Positions 47,789-55,800 of a stretch of DNA of 64,000 nt are shown piece after piece; positions within the stretch are counted from its first letter, which is position 1; each line of letters opens with the position of its first letter. The notes beneath the pieces were generated by a model, which saw only the letters and a list, made by a program, of their open reading frames with translations, ran no database searches and was not told the origin of the DNA. The position numbers were made by a program, and so were the translations under genes. The DNA comes from Chloroflexota bacterium (lineage in GTDB: Bacteria; Chloroflexota; Anaerolineae; Anaerolineales; Villigracilaceae), in assembly GCA_016234485.1 (NCBI GenBank), contig JACRBL010000067.1, positions 62,001 to 126,000 of the forward strand, written 5' to 3'.

Positions 47789-48070
47789 CTAGCTAACCCT
47801 CGCGCTCTTCCCCAACTTCTTCAAATCACGGAAATTCCACAACACCTGCCAAACACGGAAGGCGGCCTCGGCCTGGATCTTGAACGACATCTTCGATTTT
47901 CCCCAGCGGCGGTCGGCAAAGTAGATCGGGGCTTCGCCAATTCTGAATTCCAAACAATGCGCCAGATACGCCATCTCCACGAGGAAGATGTAGCCGTTCG
48001 ATTGAATCCGTTCGAACGGGATGCTCTGCAAGGCCTCGCGCCGCCACCCTCGCCGAAAGAATCCGAGCGG
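47789..48070 (-). pseudogene. C-terminal remnant of a GT2 polyprenol-phosphate mannosyltransferase
   Basis: About 90 codons match only the end of dolichol/polyprenol-phosphate mannose synthase-like GT2 enzymes: WRREALQSIPFERIQSNGY, then VEMAYLAHCLEFRIGEAPIYF, DRRWGKSKMS and a final ARVWQVLW-like helix. The catalytic N-terminal domain with DXD is missing, and the upstream DNA is taken up by the promoter of the divergent P-loop gene. It appears to be a truncated leftover. A start cannot be supported. Confidence 0.72.
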
Positions 48071-48131
48071 AAAATGGAATAGCCAAGGCTGTAGAGATAA
48101 TCGAACAGCGCGCCATAGAGTACAACCAAGA

Positions 48132-48137
48132 TAAAAT
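48132..48137 (+). promoter_or_regulatory. -10 box of the P-loop kinase gene, predicted leaderless
   Basis: TAAAAT ends 6 bases before the ATG at 48144. Confidence 0.55.
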
Positions 48138-48143
48138 GTCCGC

Positions 48144-48713
48144 ATGGCAACCGATTTTCCCTTTCACAGGATCGTCGTCATCGGCGCTACCAGCTCGGGC
48201 AAGAGTACGCTCGCGAAGACTCTGTCTGAGCGGCTCGGGCTGGAGGACATCATTGAGCTGGACGCGATCTACTGGCAAGCCAACTGGACGCCGATCGAAC
48301 CCCTCGAGTTTCGCGAACGCGTCGAAACGGCCACCCGCTCCACGTCATGGATTGTGGCGGGGAATTATCGCGTCGTCCTCGATATCGTCTGGTCGCGCGC
48401 GCAGGCGGTCATCTGGCTCGATCTCCCGTTCCACGTCGTCTTCTGGCGGTTGTTCACGCGCAGTCTCCGCCGCGGGTTGAAACAGGAAGAATTGTGGAAC
48501 GGCAATCGCGAACGATTTTGGCCGCATTTAAAATTCTGGTCGGAAGATTCACTCTTCCACTGGCTGTTCAAAACCTATTGGCGGCGCAAGCGCGAAATCC
48601 CATTTTTCTTGAACCTGCCCTGGCACGATCACCTGCAATTATTTCACTTCAAAACCCAGCAAGAAGTGGACGAGTGGCTTGCAAACCTGAAAATCGAAAT
48701 AACAAAATCGTAA
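48144..48713 (+). CDS. P-loop kinase of the topology-modulation/adenylate-kinase-like group
   Basis: The 189-residue cytoplasmic protein has a Walker A loop GATSSGKST near residue 14, an ELDAIYWQANW segment and VIWLDLPFHVVFWRLF as the Walker B/lid region. This matches the FlaR-like group of small ATPases annotated as topology modulation proteins, probably nucleotide or small-molecule kinases. The Arg-rich RRGLKQEELW and KTYWRRKRE form the lid. Function in vivo is not known. The start is set by the TAAAAT box 6 bases upstream. Confidence 0.88.
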   Translation: MATDFPFHRIVVIGATSSGKSTLAKTLSERLGLEDIIELDAIYWQANWTPIEPLEFRERVETATRSTSWIVAGNYRVVLDIVWSRAQAVIWLDLPFHVVFWRLFTRSLRRGLKQEELWNGNRERFWPHLKFWSEDSLFHWLFKTYWRRKREIPFFLNLPWHDHLQLFHFKTQQEVDEWLANLKIEITKS

Positions 48714-48750
48714 ATGCGCGCGGGCGCGTTCGGCGCTAACATGACAACGT

Positions 48751-48848
48751 AACACAACCGATAAAGGCAAACCCGGCGAAAGCCGGCGACGCAAAGCCAT
48801 GGGTCTAACTCCGCAAGGACACGACTGCCAGGCCGCCGAAGTTAACTC
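48751..48848 (+). promoter_or_regulatory. GEMM-I (cyclic di-GMP-I) riboswitch, first of a tandem pair
   Basis: GGCAAACCCGGCGAAAGCCGG forms P2 with its GAAA tetraloop. It is followed by CGACGCAAAGCCATGGGTCTAA and the closing GACTGCCAGGCCGCCGAAG, all hallmarks of GEMM-I aptamers. GG before CAAACC fits the c-di-GMP form, in which position 20 is G, rather than the cGAMP form. A terminator hairpin follows at 48867-48896. Confidence 0.9.
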
Positions 48849-48866
48849 GCAGAATGTTTTTCCGCG

Positions 48867-48896
48867 GCGGTCTGGAATTTTTTCCAGACCGCTTTT
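48867..48896 (+). terminator. Terminator between the two riboswitches
   Basis: GCGGTCTGGAA pairs with TTCCAGACCGC, followed by TTTT. It is well placed as the expression platform of the first aptamer. Confidence 0.85.
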
Positions 48897-48920
48897 CGGT
48901 TGTGCCAGAACTTTCCAATC

Positions 48921-49016
48921 TTTGAACGATAAAGGCAAACCCGGCGAAAGCCGGCGAGGCAAAGCCATGGGTCTAATTCCCGCAAGAGATACGATTGCCA
49001 GGCCGCCGAAACTTCA
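48921..49016 (+). promoter_or_regulatory. GEMM-I (cyclic di-GMP-I) riboswitch, second of a tandem pair
   Basis: This is nearly a copy of the first aptamer: GATAAAGGCAAACCCGGCG, GCAAAGCCATGGGTCTAA and GATTGCCAGGCCGCCGAA. A hairpin ACGCGCATCCT/AGGATTCGCGCGT and a CCTTT that can pair with the AAAGG of the Shine-Dalgarno site lie between it and the sortase ATG. Confidence 0.9.
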
Positions 49017-49083
49017 TCGTCTGCACGCGCATCCTCATTAAAGGATTCGCGCGTCGGGGCGCCTTTATCAAAGGAGAAATCCA

Positions 49084-49689
49084 ATGGCGCTCCGAACCAA
49101 ACCCGCTCGTGTTCTTGTCAACCTGCTCGCGCTGATGGGGCTGATTTTTCGCCCCGTCTCCGCGCAGGCGCTCGCCTTACCACCCTCCCTGCCCGACCTG
49201 GCTTCGTTTTCCAAATCGGTCTACGACGGACAGGTTGGAGTTCTGCGCGGCGTATACGTTCAAGATGTGCTGGCCTACCCTATCGTCCAGCAACCCAGTT
49301 ACAACGCCTCCTTCGTCTCCAACACCGACGGCGTCGTTACCGAATTTACCCCCGCCACGCAAACGGGCAACGTGGGACTGCTCGCCCATAACACGCTGGC
49401 AGGCAAAGCCTTTGCCAATTTGAAACTCGGCCAGCAAGCCACCGTCATCTACGGCGATGGCAAAACCGAAACCTTTGTCGTCACAAAAATTCTGCGCTTC
49501 GCGGCCCTTTCCCCATACAGCGTCAAAAGCGAATTTAAAAATCTCGACACCAATCTCACCATCTCCGCCACCCAACTTTTCAGCGACGTTTACAACGGCC
49601 CGCGCCACCTCACCTTTCAGACCTGCATCGCCTACAACGGGAATGACAGTTGGGGACGCCTCTTCATCATCGCCCAGCCCGTGAGATAA
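49084..49689 (+). CDS. Sortase-family transpeptidase under riboswitch control
   Basis: The 201-residue secreted protein has a signal peptide (about 1-28, ending SAQA). A sortase barrel has the catalytic triad in LLAHNTLAGKAF (His102), TFQTCIAY (Cys181) and WGRLFII (Arg192). Sortases cut an LPxTG-like signal and join the protein to a wall or pilin amine. There is no C-terminal membrane helix, and no obvious substrate gene is adjacent. Two GEMM-I riboswitches upstream place it under c-di-GMP control, which would link surface protein attachment to the motile/sessile switch. AAAGGAG precedes the ATG. Confidence 0.88.
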   Translation: MALRTKPARVLVNLLALMGLIFRPVSAQALALPPSLPDLASFSKSVYDGQVGVLRGVYVQDVLAYPIVQQPSYNASFVSNTDGVVTEFTPATQTGNVGLLAHNTLAGKAFANLKLGQQATVIYGDGKTETFVVTKILRFAALSPYSVKSEFKNLDTNLTISATQLFSDVYNGPRHLTFQTCIAYNGNDSWGRLFIIAQPVR

Positions 49690-49718
49690 CCCCGCCTCAT
49701 TCGGACCTCGCGCGGGGT
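49689..49718. terminator. Weak hairpin between convergent genes
   Basis: ACCCCGC pairs with GCGGGGT around a long loop. There is no strong T-run on either side, so function as a terminator is uncertain. Confidence 0.4.
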
Positions 49719-50212
49719 CACTGTTTCTCTGGCCTTTTCCTCCCCCAAACGAGGCCCGTTCCCGCCGCCCCCAGCATGGACAGGTACGCCAGCGTCTCGG
49801 CGTAAACCTCCCACCAGTAAATCATCCGCAACAGCGAGTAGACCAGCCCCGCGCCTGCAATGAATCCGATGCGAAGCAGATGTCGCCGCGCCACCTCCGT
49901 CTTTTCCTCCGGCGCCGAAGCATCCAAGCGATGTTTAAAATCGGATAGATCCCAGGCAAACAGCGCGCCCATCGCGCCCGCAAACATCCACGAAGCAGGC
50001 AGGCCGATCCAGATGCCGTAGCCCGCGCAAGTCAACGCGGCGAAGAGGCCGATCAGCGCGAACCAGCGCCAGCGACTCATCTGCGCCGCGATCCACGCCG
50101 CGCCGAAATAAAGAATCCAACGCGCGAGATCAACTTGTCCGCCATCCAGGTAGCCCTGAGCGAGCGAGGCTGTTCCTGCAATTAAAGAAATGTAAAGCGG
50201 AAATTGAAGCAT
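49718..50212 (-). CDS. Multi-pass membrane protein of unknown function
   Basis: The 164-residue protein has about five hydrophobic segments: ARWILYFGAAWIAAQ, WFALIGLFAALTCAGYGIWI, a short one near 80, and LLRIGFIAGAGLVYSLL followed by AYLSMLGAAGTGLVWG. A basic loop (FKHRLDASAPEEKTEVARRH) lies between. No family is recognised. The ATG at 50212 follows TAAAAT by 6 bases; an upstream TTG would lie in the promoter. Confidence 0.75.
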   Translation of the reverse strand: MLQFPLYISLIAGTASLAQGYLDGGQVDLARWILYFGAAWIAAQMSRWRWFALIGLFAALTCAGYGIWIGLPASWMFAGAMGALFAWDLSDFKHRLDASAPEEKTEVARRHLLRIGFIAGAGLVYSLLRMIYWWEVYAETLAYLSMLGAAGTGLVWGRKRPEKQ

Positions 50213-50218
50213 GAGCAA

Positions 50219-50224
50219 ATTTTA
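50219..50224 (-). promoter_or_regulatory. -10 box of the membrane protein gene, predicted leaderless
   Basis: TAAAAT on the minus strand ends 6 bases before the ATG at 50212. Confidence 0.55.
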
Positions 50225-50298
50225 TCATTGACGCATCGCATTACCATGAGTATAATCCGCCTTCGGCTAATTTTCTGATACACACACAGGAGCGCGAT

Positions 50299-51123
50299 AT
50301 GACTGAGATAATCGAAACAGCGCCTGCCGCAGCGCTGGGACTAAAAACCAAACTTGCTGGCAAAATTGTGAAGATCACCCTGGCGGGGGCATTGGTGGAC
50401 GTGGGACAAGAAGTTCCCGGCGTACTCCATATTTCGCAGATACAGAAAGACCCCATCAACAAAGTGGAAGATGCACTCAAGGTCGGCCAAAGCGTGGATA
50501 CGTGGGTGAAACGCGTCAAGAAGGATCGCATCGAATTGACGATGATCGAACCCCTCGGCATGGACTGGGGCGAAATCCAGCCTGAGATGACCGTCAAGGG
50601 CAAAGTCGTCCGCCTCGAGACCTACGGCGCGTTCGTGGACTTCGGCGCCGAGCGCCCGGGTATGGTGCACGTCAGCGAACTGACGCGCGGCTATGTCAAG
50701 ACCCCCAACGAGGTTGTGAAAGAGGGCGACGAGGTGGAAGCGATGGTTCTAGAAGTGAACCGCAAGAAGAAGCAGATCCGCCTTTCAATGAAGGCCCTCA
50801 TGCCCGAAGTCGTGGAAGAGGAAAAACCTGCCCGCGAACATCACGAGCGAAGCGAACGCAGTGAGCGTGGCGGCGACCGCAAGGGACCCGGACGTGGCGG
50901 CCCCAAGCGCGGCAGGAAGCAGGAAGATACTTACTACGAGGTCGAGGATTCGACCCCGAAGGAACCTGAACTGACCGCCATGCAGATCGCCTGGCAGATG
51001 GCCATGGATCGCGCTGGCACGAAGGAAAAGACGGTGAAAGTGAAGGCCGTTAAGAGCGCCTCGTCTGAGCAGGCCGACATCCTCAACCGCACGCTGGAAA
51101 AGCAAATCCCCACTGGCGGATAA
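50299..51123 (+). CDS. S1 RNA-binding domain protein with two S1 repeats
   Basis: The 274-residue protein has S1 domains at about residues 15-85 (LAGKIVKITLAGALVDVGQ, VPGVLHISQI) and 95-165 (VKGKVVRLETYGAFVDFGAE, RPGMVHVSELTRGY). A basic, Glu/Arg/Gly-rich tail follows (KRGRKQEDTYYE), ending in an acidic helix. Domain type and size fit a ribosome-associated or RNA-decay accessory protein of the S1/YugI kind. The Arg/Ser/Glu run HERSERSERG is encoded by GAGCGAAGCGAACGCAGTGA, which resembles a dispersed repeat. GGAG lies 8 bases before the ATG. Confidence 0.88.
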   Translation: MTEIIETAPAAALGLKTKLAGKIVKITLAGALVDVGQEVPGVLHISQIQKDPINKVEDALKVGQSVDTWVKRVKKDRIELTMIEPLGMDWGEIQPEMTVKGKVVRLETYGAFVDFGAERPGMVHVSELTRGYVKTPNEVVKEGDEVEAMVLEVNRKKKQIRLSMKALMPEVVEEEKPAREHHERSERSERGGDRKGPGRGGPKRGRKQEDTYYEVEDSTPKEPELTAMQIAWQMAMDRAGTKEKTVKVKAVKSASSEQADILNRTLEKQIPTGG

Positions 51124-51174
51124 AAGCAAAAAGCGGATACGTTACAGAACGCGTCTCCTGCCGAATGCAAAAAG

Positions 51175-51204
51175 AACTGCCCTCGATTTCTCGAGGGCAG
51201 TTTT
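51175..51204. terminator. Terminator between the S1 gene and the acylation operon
   Basis: AACTGCCCTCGA pairs with TCGAGGGCAGTTTT. A-rich and T-rich flanks let it act on both strands. Confidence 0.8.
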
Positions 51205-51208
51205 GATT

Positions 51209-52894
51209 CTATTGGTTCGCTTCCAATTCCTTCATAAACTTTTCTTTATTGGCGGTGCGCGCCACTTTTCCGCTGGACGTTTTTAGCACCCACTTCGGCC
51301 CCACCACGCGCACGTAACGCACGGCGATGGCGGAGTTTTTGGTGACGTGCTTACGAATCTCATCGGAGATGCGCTCATGCTCGGCCTCGTCGTTACTGTC
51401 CACTTCGGCGATGATGACGACCTCTTCTGTGCCTTGCGTCTCGTTAAACATGCCGAAGGCCACCGTCCGCCCAGGGTGAACGCCAGGGACTTCACAAGCC
51501 AGCGTTTCCAAATCTTGCGGATACACATTCTTGCCGCCGACGATGAGCATGTCCTTCTTGCGGCCCGCCACGAAAATCTCGCCATTGAACTGGTAGCCAT
51601 AATCGCCCGACATGTACCACCCGCCTGGGAGGAAGGCTTTTTTGGTGAGATCGGGGCGGTTGTAATATTCGTTCAACATGCAGGTGGATTTGAGGACGAT
51701 CTCGCCAATGTGACGTTCGGGCAGGTCGTGACCTTTATCGTCCACGATGCGGATGACGGTTTCAGGAATGGGCTGTCCGCATGACATCATTTGGATAGCG
51801 GGTCGCCCTCCGTAGGCCGGACGCGCCACACGGTCCGTGGTGAACGATTCGCGGTCCACGTCCTCCACGTAGGGGAGTTTGCTCAGGTCGTTCTGCGTCG
51901 CGGCGAAGACGTTTTCGGCCATCCCGTAGGAAGTCTGAAGAGTTTCGAAGCGCAGGCCAAATCCCTTGAAACGCTCGAAGAACATCTCATGGCTTTTGAA
52001 ACGCACAGGCTCCGAGGTGTTGATGCTGGCGCGCCACGAGGACAAGTCCAAGCCTTCGAGGTCGCGGTCGCGGATTTTCTGCGCGCAGAAGTTGTATGCA
52101 AAGTTGGGAACCCACGTGAGCGTGCCATGATAATCGCTGATGGCGCGCAACATGCGGTAAGGCGCGCGCACCCAATCGAAGGGCGACATCTGGACGACGG
52201 GAACGCCGCGCAAAATGGGCAGGAGGAAACAGGCGATCAAGCCCATGTCGTGATAGAGCGGGAGCCAGGAGACGATCACATCGTCGCGCGTCAGGTTGAT
52301 GGACGCGCCGTAGGAATTCAGGTGATTGAAGATGGCGCGGTGAGAAAGCGCCACACCTTTTTGCAAACCCGTTGAGCCGGAGGAGTGTTGCAGAAGAACG
52401 ACTTCATCCTCCTTGGCTTGCGCGCCCGGCAGGGATGCGAAATCCACTTTTTCCTGGAGCGGGATGCGGTCGGCAATGAACACGTGGCAGGAGCCCTCAT
52501 GGTCGGCCACGAGCGCTTTCATGTCGGTTTCAAATTCGGGATAGGTGACGACGCCCGTCGGGTGGCTGTGCGAGAAGAGCGCGGCCAGGTCAGCGCGATA
52601 ACGCTCGGGAGAGAGTTTCTCGGTCAGGAAGGGCATCATCGAGGGGATCGCGCCCAGCAGGACCGCGCCCCAAAACGAGTAGACCAAATCCTTGCCATGC
52701 TGGAGAATGAGAATCACCACGTCGCCGGGTTTGACGCCCATGCGCGCATATTCGGCGGCGTAGTCGTTCGAGCGCTCGATCAACTCGCGGTACGAAATAT
52801 GAAAATCGGGCTGGTTCGGATGCTGAAGCGTGATCGACACTCGATCGGGTTCGCGCTCGTAAAAGTCCCGCAGGACGCTGGTGAAAGTCGTCAT
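51209..52894 (-). CDS. Acyl-AMP ligase (FAAL/FadD-like) of a Dlt-like operon
   Basis: The 561-residue adenylate-forming enzyme has the A3 loop LLQHSSGSTGLQKGV near residue 172, A5 QTSYGMAENVFAATQ near 320, A7 YMSGDYGY and a C-terminal GRKKDMLIVGGKNVYPQDLE; a late Lys lies in VLKTSSGKVAR. The fold resembles fatty acyl-AMP ligases more than DltA. It would activate an acyl or amino-acyl group and load the ACP encoded 1 base upstream. The acyl group is not predictable. It is the last gene of the five-gene operon and is followed by a terminator. Confidence 0.9.
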   Translation of the reverse strand: MTTFTSVLRDFYEREPDRVSITLQHPNQPDFHISYRELIERSNDYAAEYARMGVKPGDVVILILQHGKDLVYSFWGAVLLGAIPSMMPFLTEKLSPERYRADLAALFSHSHPTGVVTYPEFETDMKALVADHEGSCHVFIADRIPLQEKVDFASLPGAQAKEDEVVLLQHSSGSTGLQKGVALSHRAIFNHLNSYGASINLTRDDVIVSWLPLYHDMGLIACFLLPILRGVPVVQMSPFDWVRAPYRMLRAISDYHGTLTWVPNFAYNFCAQKIRDRDLEGLDLSSWRASINTSEPVRFKSHEMFFERFKGFGLRFETLQTSYGMAENVFAATQNDLSKLPYVEDVDRESFTTDRVARPAYGGRPAIQMMSCGQPIPETVIRIVDDKGHDLPERHIGEIVLKSTCMLNEYYNRPDLTKKAFLPGGWYMSGDYGYQFNGEIFVAGRKKDMLIVGGKNVYPQDLETLACEVPGVHPGRTVAFGMFNETQGTEEVVIIAEVDSNDEAEHERISDEIRKHVTKNSAIAVRYVRVVGPKWVLKTSSGKVARTANKEKFMKELEANQ

Positions 52895-52895
52895 A

Positions 52896-53141
52896 CTATT
52901 TTTTCGAAGCGATCAGGTTTGCAAGTTGCTCGATCGAGTCGAAGGCGTTGGCGTTCAGTTCGGAATCCGCGATGCGGACGCCGAAGGTATCTTCCACGAA
53001 CAGGGCCAAGTCCACGAGGCTGAACGAATCGATCAACCCGCTGGAAATGAGCGCGTCGGCGGGATTGATGACGCGCTTGGGTTGCCTGAGAATCTTCTGG
53101 GCAATGAATTCGGCAATTTGCTGGTGCATTTCGGCAGACAT
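52896..53141 (-). CDS. Acyl carrier protein of the Dlt-like operon
   Basis: The 81-residue ACP has the phosphopantetheine site Ser in GLIDSFSLVDL near residue 39, in a four-helix bundle (AEFIAQKILRQ, FVEDTFGVRIADSEL, FDSIEQLANLIASK). The IDS variant of the DSL motif is common in stand-alone carrier proteins. It would carry the acyl group from the ligase to the membrane acyltransferase, as DltC does. AAGGAG precedes the ATG. The 102 bases between it and the SGNH gene contain no clear terminator, so the operon probably continues through. Confidence 0.88.
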   Translation of the reverse strand: MSAEMHQQIAEFIAQKILRQPKRVINPADALISSGLIDSFSLVDLALFVEDTFGVRIADSELNANAFDSIEQLANLIASKK

Positions 53142-53243
53142 GAGTGACTCCTTGAATTAATCCACGTAGTAACGACTCTGCGTGCGCCCTGAAAGGGTTA
53201 GTCGTTCATTTTCGAGAACGGCATTATGCCATAACATTTCCAA

Positions 53244-54383
53244 TTAAGGACAGGAAAATTGCCCGATAACAGGAGCGAGCAGGTTCGCCAAACGCGCCTC
53301 CCCATTCGGGTCGCGGTGCGCCATATCGTTGGAAAATTCTTCTGCGGGAAGCGCGTCCCAAAAATCGAAGAAGGGATAGTTGTGCGCCGCCATCCATTCG
53401 GCCACGGCTTGACGGTAGGCATCGTACGCCCAGCGCGGATAGACGTGGTTGTAACGCTTGTCGCTGTTTTTACCAGAGGCGATGAAGATCGGTTCATTCA
53501 CGACGATGACGGGCGCGTCGCCCGCGACTTCGTGACCCACGCGGACCGCGTCGTAAATCAACGAACGGGCGAGGGTGGGCGCGTCCGCTTCGGATTTGAA
53601 CTCAAAATAGGCGATGTTCGGGTCGGTATCCTGCGGAAAGACGGGATGAGTCTTCGAGAGGCCGTTGGAATTGTCCACGCCGGTAGCGGCCCAGGCGAGA
53701 CCGTATGCCTGATTAAGGAGAAGGTTCTTGAGTCGCGCCCGCTGGCCGAAAATGGTTCGATCCCAAAACGTGGTCGAGACATCCTGCATTTCGTAAGCCT
53801 TCGGCAATTGCAAGCCGTAGGTTTCGATGACTTGATTCAACTCGTCCACGTGCGGGAGCAGGAACTCGCGGTCGGCGGGCTTCTTTTCGAAACTGTGGAG
53901 GGTCACCAGCCAGAGAACCATATCGGGATCGTAGCGTTTGGCGTAATCAAGGAAGAGGACATCGCGCAAGAGCGAAGGCCAGGGATAGCCGAGATCGTAC
54001 GCGACCACGCGGCGGCCATCGCAGGAGGTGAGGCCGAGGGAGTTGATCTGCGCGGCGAGCATGTCTTCGGGCGAGACATGTCCGCCCCAGGTGGCGGAAT
54101 CTCCCAGCAGGAAGATGCGATACTCGTCCACGGGCTTGGGAGCGGCGGAGAGGATGTGCGCGCCGAACATCGCGTCAAAATCCTGGATGACGGGGGCGTT
54201 GTAGTCCAGCGCGTAGAAATTGGGTGATTCAGAATAGGGGAAGCGGACGCGTCCAGGCCAGAGGGAGTTGTAGGCGGTGAGGCGCCCAAGCGGGGGATTG
54301 AGCCACGCGAAGAGGAGGTTGAAGACCACAAAAAGCACGAAGGCTTTGACAAGGACGCGCAGGGCGTTGACGGGTTTTAGCAT
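53244..54383 (-). CDS. Membrane-anchored SGNH-hydrolase-like acyltransferase partner (DltD/AlgX-like)
   Basis: The 379-residue protein has one N-terminal membrane anchor (about 10-30; VLVKAFVLFVVFNLLFAW) and an extracellular SGNH/GDSL-type domain. The nucleophile motif IFLLGDSATWGG lies near residue 90, an Asn or Gly block follows, and the terminal DFWDALPAEEFSNDMAHRDPNGEARLA holds the Asp/His pair. In acylation systems such proteins (DltD, AlgX, PatB) pass an acyl group to an envelope polymer. It starts 1 base after the MBOAT stop. Specificity is unknown. Confidence 0.88.
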   Translation of the reverse strand: MLKPVNALRVLVKAFVLFVVFNLLFAWLNPPLGRLTAYNSLWPGRVRFPYSESPNFYALDYNAPVIQDFDAMFGAHILSAAPKPVDEYRIFLLGDSATWGGHVSPEDMLAAQINSLGLTSCDGRRVVAYDLGYPWPSLLRDVLFLDYAKRYDPDMVLWLVTLHSFEKKPADREFLLPHVDELNQVIETYGLQLPKAYEMQDVSTTFWDRTIFGQRARLKNLLLNQAYGLAWAATGVDNSNGLSKTHPVFPQDTDPNIAYFEFKSEADAPTLARSLIYDAVRVGHEVAGDAPVIVVNEPIFIASGKNSDKRYNHVYPRWAYDAYRQAVAEWMAAHNYPFFDFWDALPAEEFSNDMAHRDPNGEARLANLLAPVIGQFSCP

Positions 54384-54384
54384 A

Positions 54385-55800
54385 TCAGGAAATCCCGAAG
54401 AGTTTCAAAAGGGCTTGCCATGAAAGCTGCGGCGTGGACAGGGCGAAGAAGGCCATTCCAAGCGTGAAGTAGCTGAAGGTGAGCGCGACGCCCAAAACGT
54501 GGAAAAAGCCCCTCGCAACGGGACGCGCGGAAAGGTCAGGAAGGAAGCGGCGGGCGGATTCAGTCCAGCGGTTTTGGACGAAGAGTCCCAGCCCGTGAAA
54601 AATTCCCCACAGCGCGTAGTTCCACGTCACGCCATGCCAGAGGCCGATGAGGAGCATCGTGGAGACTTGCGTGAGGAGGATCATCGTCCACGCGGGCAGA
54701 GGGCGTTGGGCGGAGCGGAGTGAACGGTTGAGCGGGTTGAAGAAATAGGCGCGGAACCATTGCGTGAGGGTCATGTGCCACGCGTTCCAGAATTGCGAGA
54801 GGTTGGGTTTGAGGAAGGGCGCGTTGAAGTTTTCGGGAAGGCGGAAACCGAGCAAGCGAGCCGTGCCGATGGCGATGTCGGTGTAGCCGCTGAAATCAAA
54901 GTAGACGCGGAAGGAATATGCGGCGAAGACGAGCCACAGCCAGCCCGCGCCGCGCGTCTGCGTGACGAGCAGGTCGTTGGCAGAGATGCCCGACAGAATA
55001 TCGGCGACGAAGAATTTTTTGAAGAGGCCGAGCGCGAGACGGTGCCCCGCGAAAAGCCAATCGTCGTTTTTTAAGGGAAGCGGCTCGCGCAATTCTTTGA
55101 CGAAACGTTCGAGGCGGTCAATGGGTCCCGCGGTGAAGGCGGGGAAGAAAATGACGTAGTCCACGTACTCGGCGAGGGTCACGGCGGGCAGGACGCCGCT
55201 TTGACGGTCGCGGATGGTGTGGAGGATGCGGAAGGCCACGTAGGAATATCCCAGCCAGGCGAGGCTGAGCGTCGCGACGGGGTCGAGTTCACGTCCGCGC
55301 AGTTGTGCGAGGAGTGTGAGCGATGATTCGGAGAGGAAGGGAGATTTAAGAAAAACGAAAACCGCGAGCAGGGAAATTGCAAACGCGGCCAGGAGAAAAC
55401 GATTTTCAGATTTGAGATTGGCAAGCCACGCGGACAGGCCGACAAAAACCGCGAGCGCGAGAGCGACGAATCGAAGCGAACCCGAAGAGGGAAAATTGAT
55501 GACAGGCAGGCGGCTCGCGACTGCGACAAAGACGATCACGCCGACCAACACGGCCAGCGCAGGCCAGTTCTCGCGCAAGGAGCGCGCTTCTTTCGGCGCG
55601 GTCAATGCCCAGGCGAGGACGGTGACGAAGATCGTCAGCGTCGGCCACCAGAAGGCGAGCATGGGAAAGGTCTCGCCGACGGGTTGAATCCAATAGATGA
55701 CGAACGCGCTAAAGCCGACCAGCGCGAGCGCACGTCCGCGGCGCAAAAGGCCGAGGAGCGCGGCAAGAACGGCGAGCGCGAGGATTTGGAGCAGGGTCAT
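54385..55800 (-). CDS. MBOAT-family membrane O-acyltransferase (DltB/AlgI-like)
   Basis: The 471-residue polytopic membrane protein belongs to the MBOAT family. It contains YVDYVIFFPAFTAGPIDRLERF, DFSGYTDIAIGTARLLGF and the catalytic-His region LIGLWHGVTWNYALWGIFHG near residue 400, the DltB/AlgI/PatA pattern. It would take an acyl group from the cytoplasmic ACP and move it across the membrane. The start ATG directly follows the stop codon of the 43-residue DltX-like peptide, so the two are translationally coupled. The first 90 residues are extra helices compared with the shortest DltB proteins. Confidence 0.93.
   Translation of the reverse strand: MTLLQILALAVLAALLGLLRRGRALALVGFSAFVIYWIQPVGETFPMLAFWWPTLTIFVTVLAWALTAPKEARSLRENWPALAVLVGVIVFVAVASRLPVINFPSSGSLRFVALALAVFVGLSAWLANLKSENRFLLAAFAISLLAVFVFLKSPFLSESSLTLLAQLRGRELDPVATLSLAWLGYSYVAFRILHTIRDRQSGVLPAVTLAEYVDYVIFFPAFTAGPIDRLERFVKELREPLPLKNDDWLFAGHRLALGLFKKFFVADILSGISANDLLVTQTRGAGWLWLVFAAYSFRVYFDFSGYTDIAIGTARLLGFRLPENFNAPFLKPNLSQFWNAWHMTLTQWFRAYFFNPLNRSLRSAQRPLPAWTMILLTQVSTMLLIGLWHGVTWNYALWGIFHGLGLFVQNRWTESARRFLPDLSARPVARGFFHVLGVALTFSYFTLGMAFFALSTPQLSWQALLKLFGIS

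Noticed and set aside
48751-49016. Riboswitches as the cGAMP (GEMM-Ib) class
   Set aside because: Both have GG before CAAACC, which matches the G20 form for c-di-GMP. Binding data would still be decisive.
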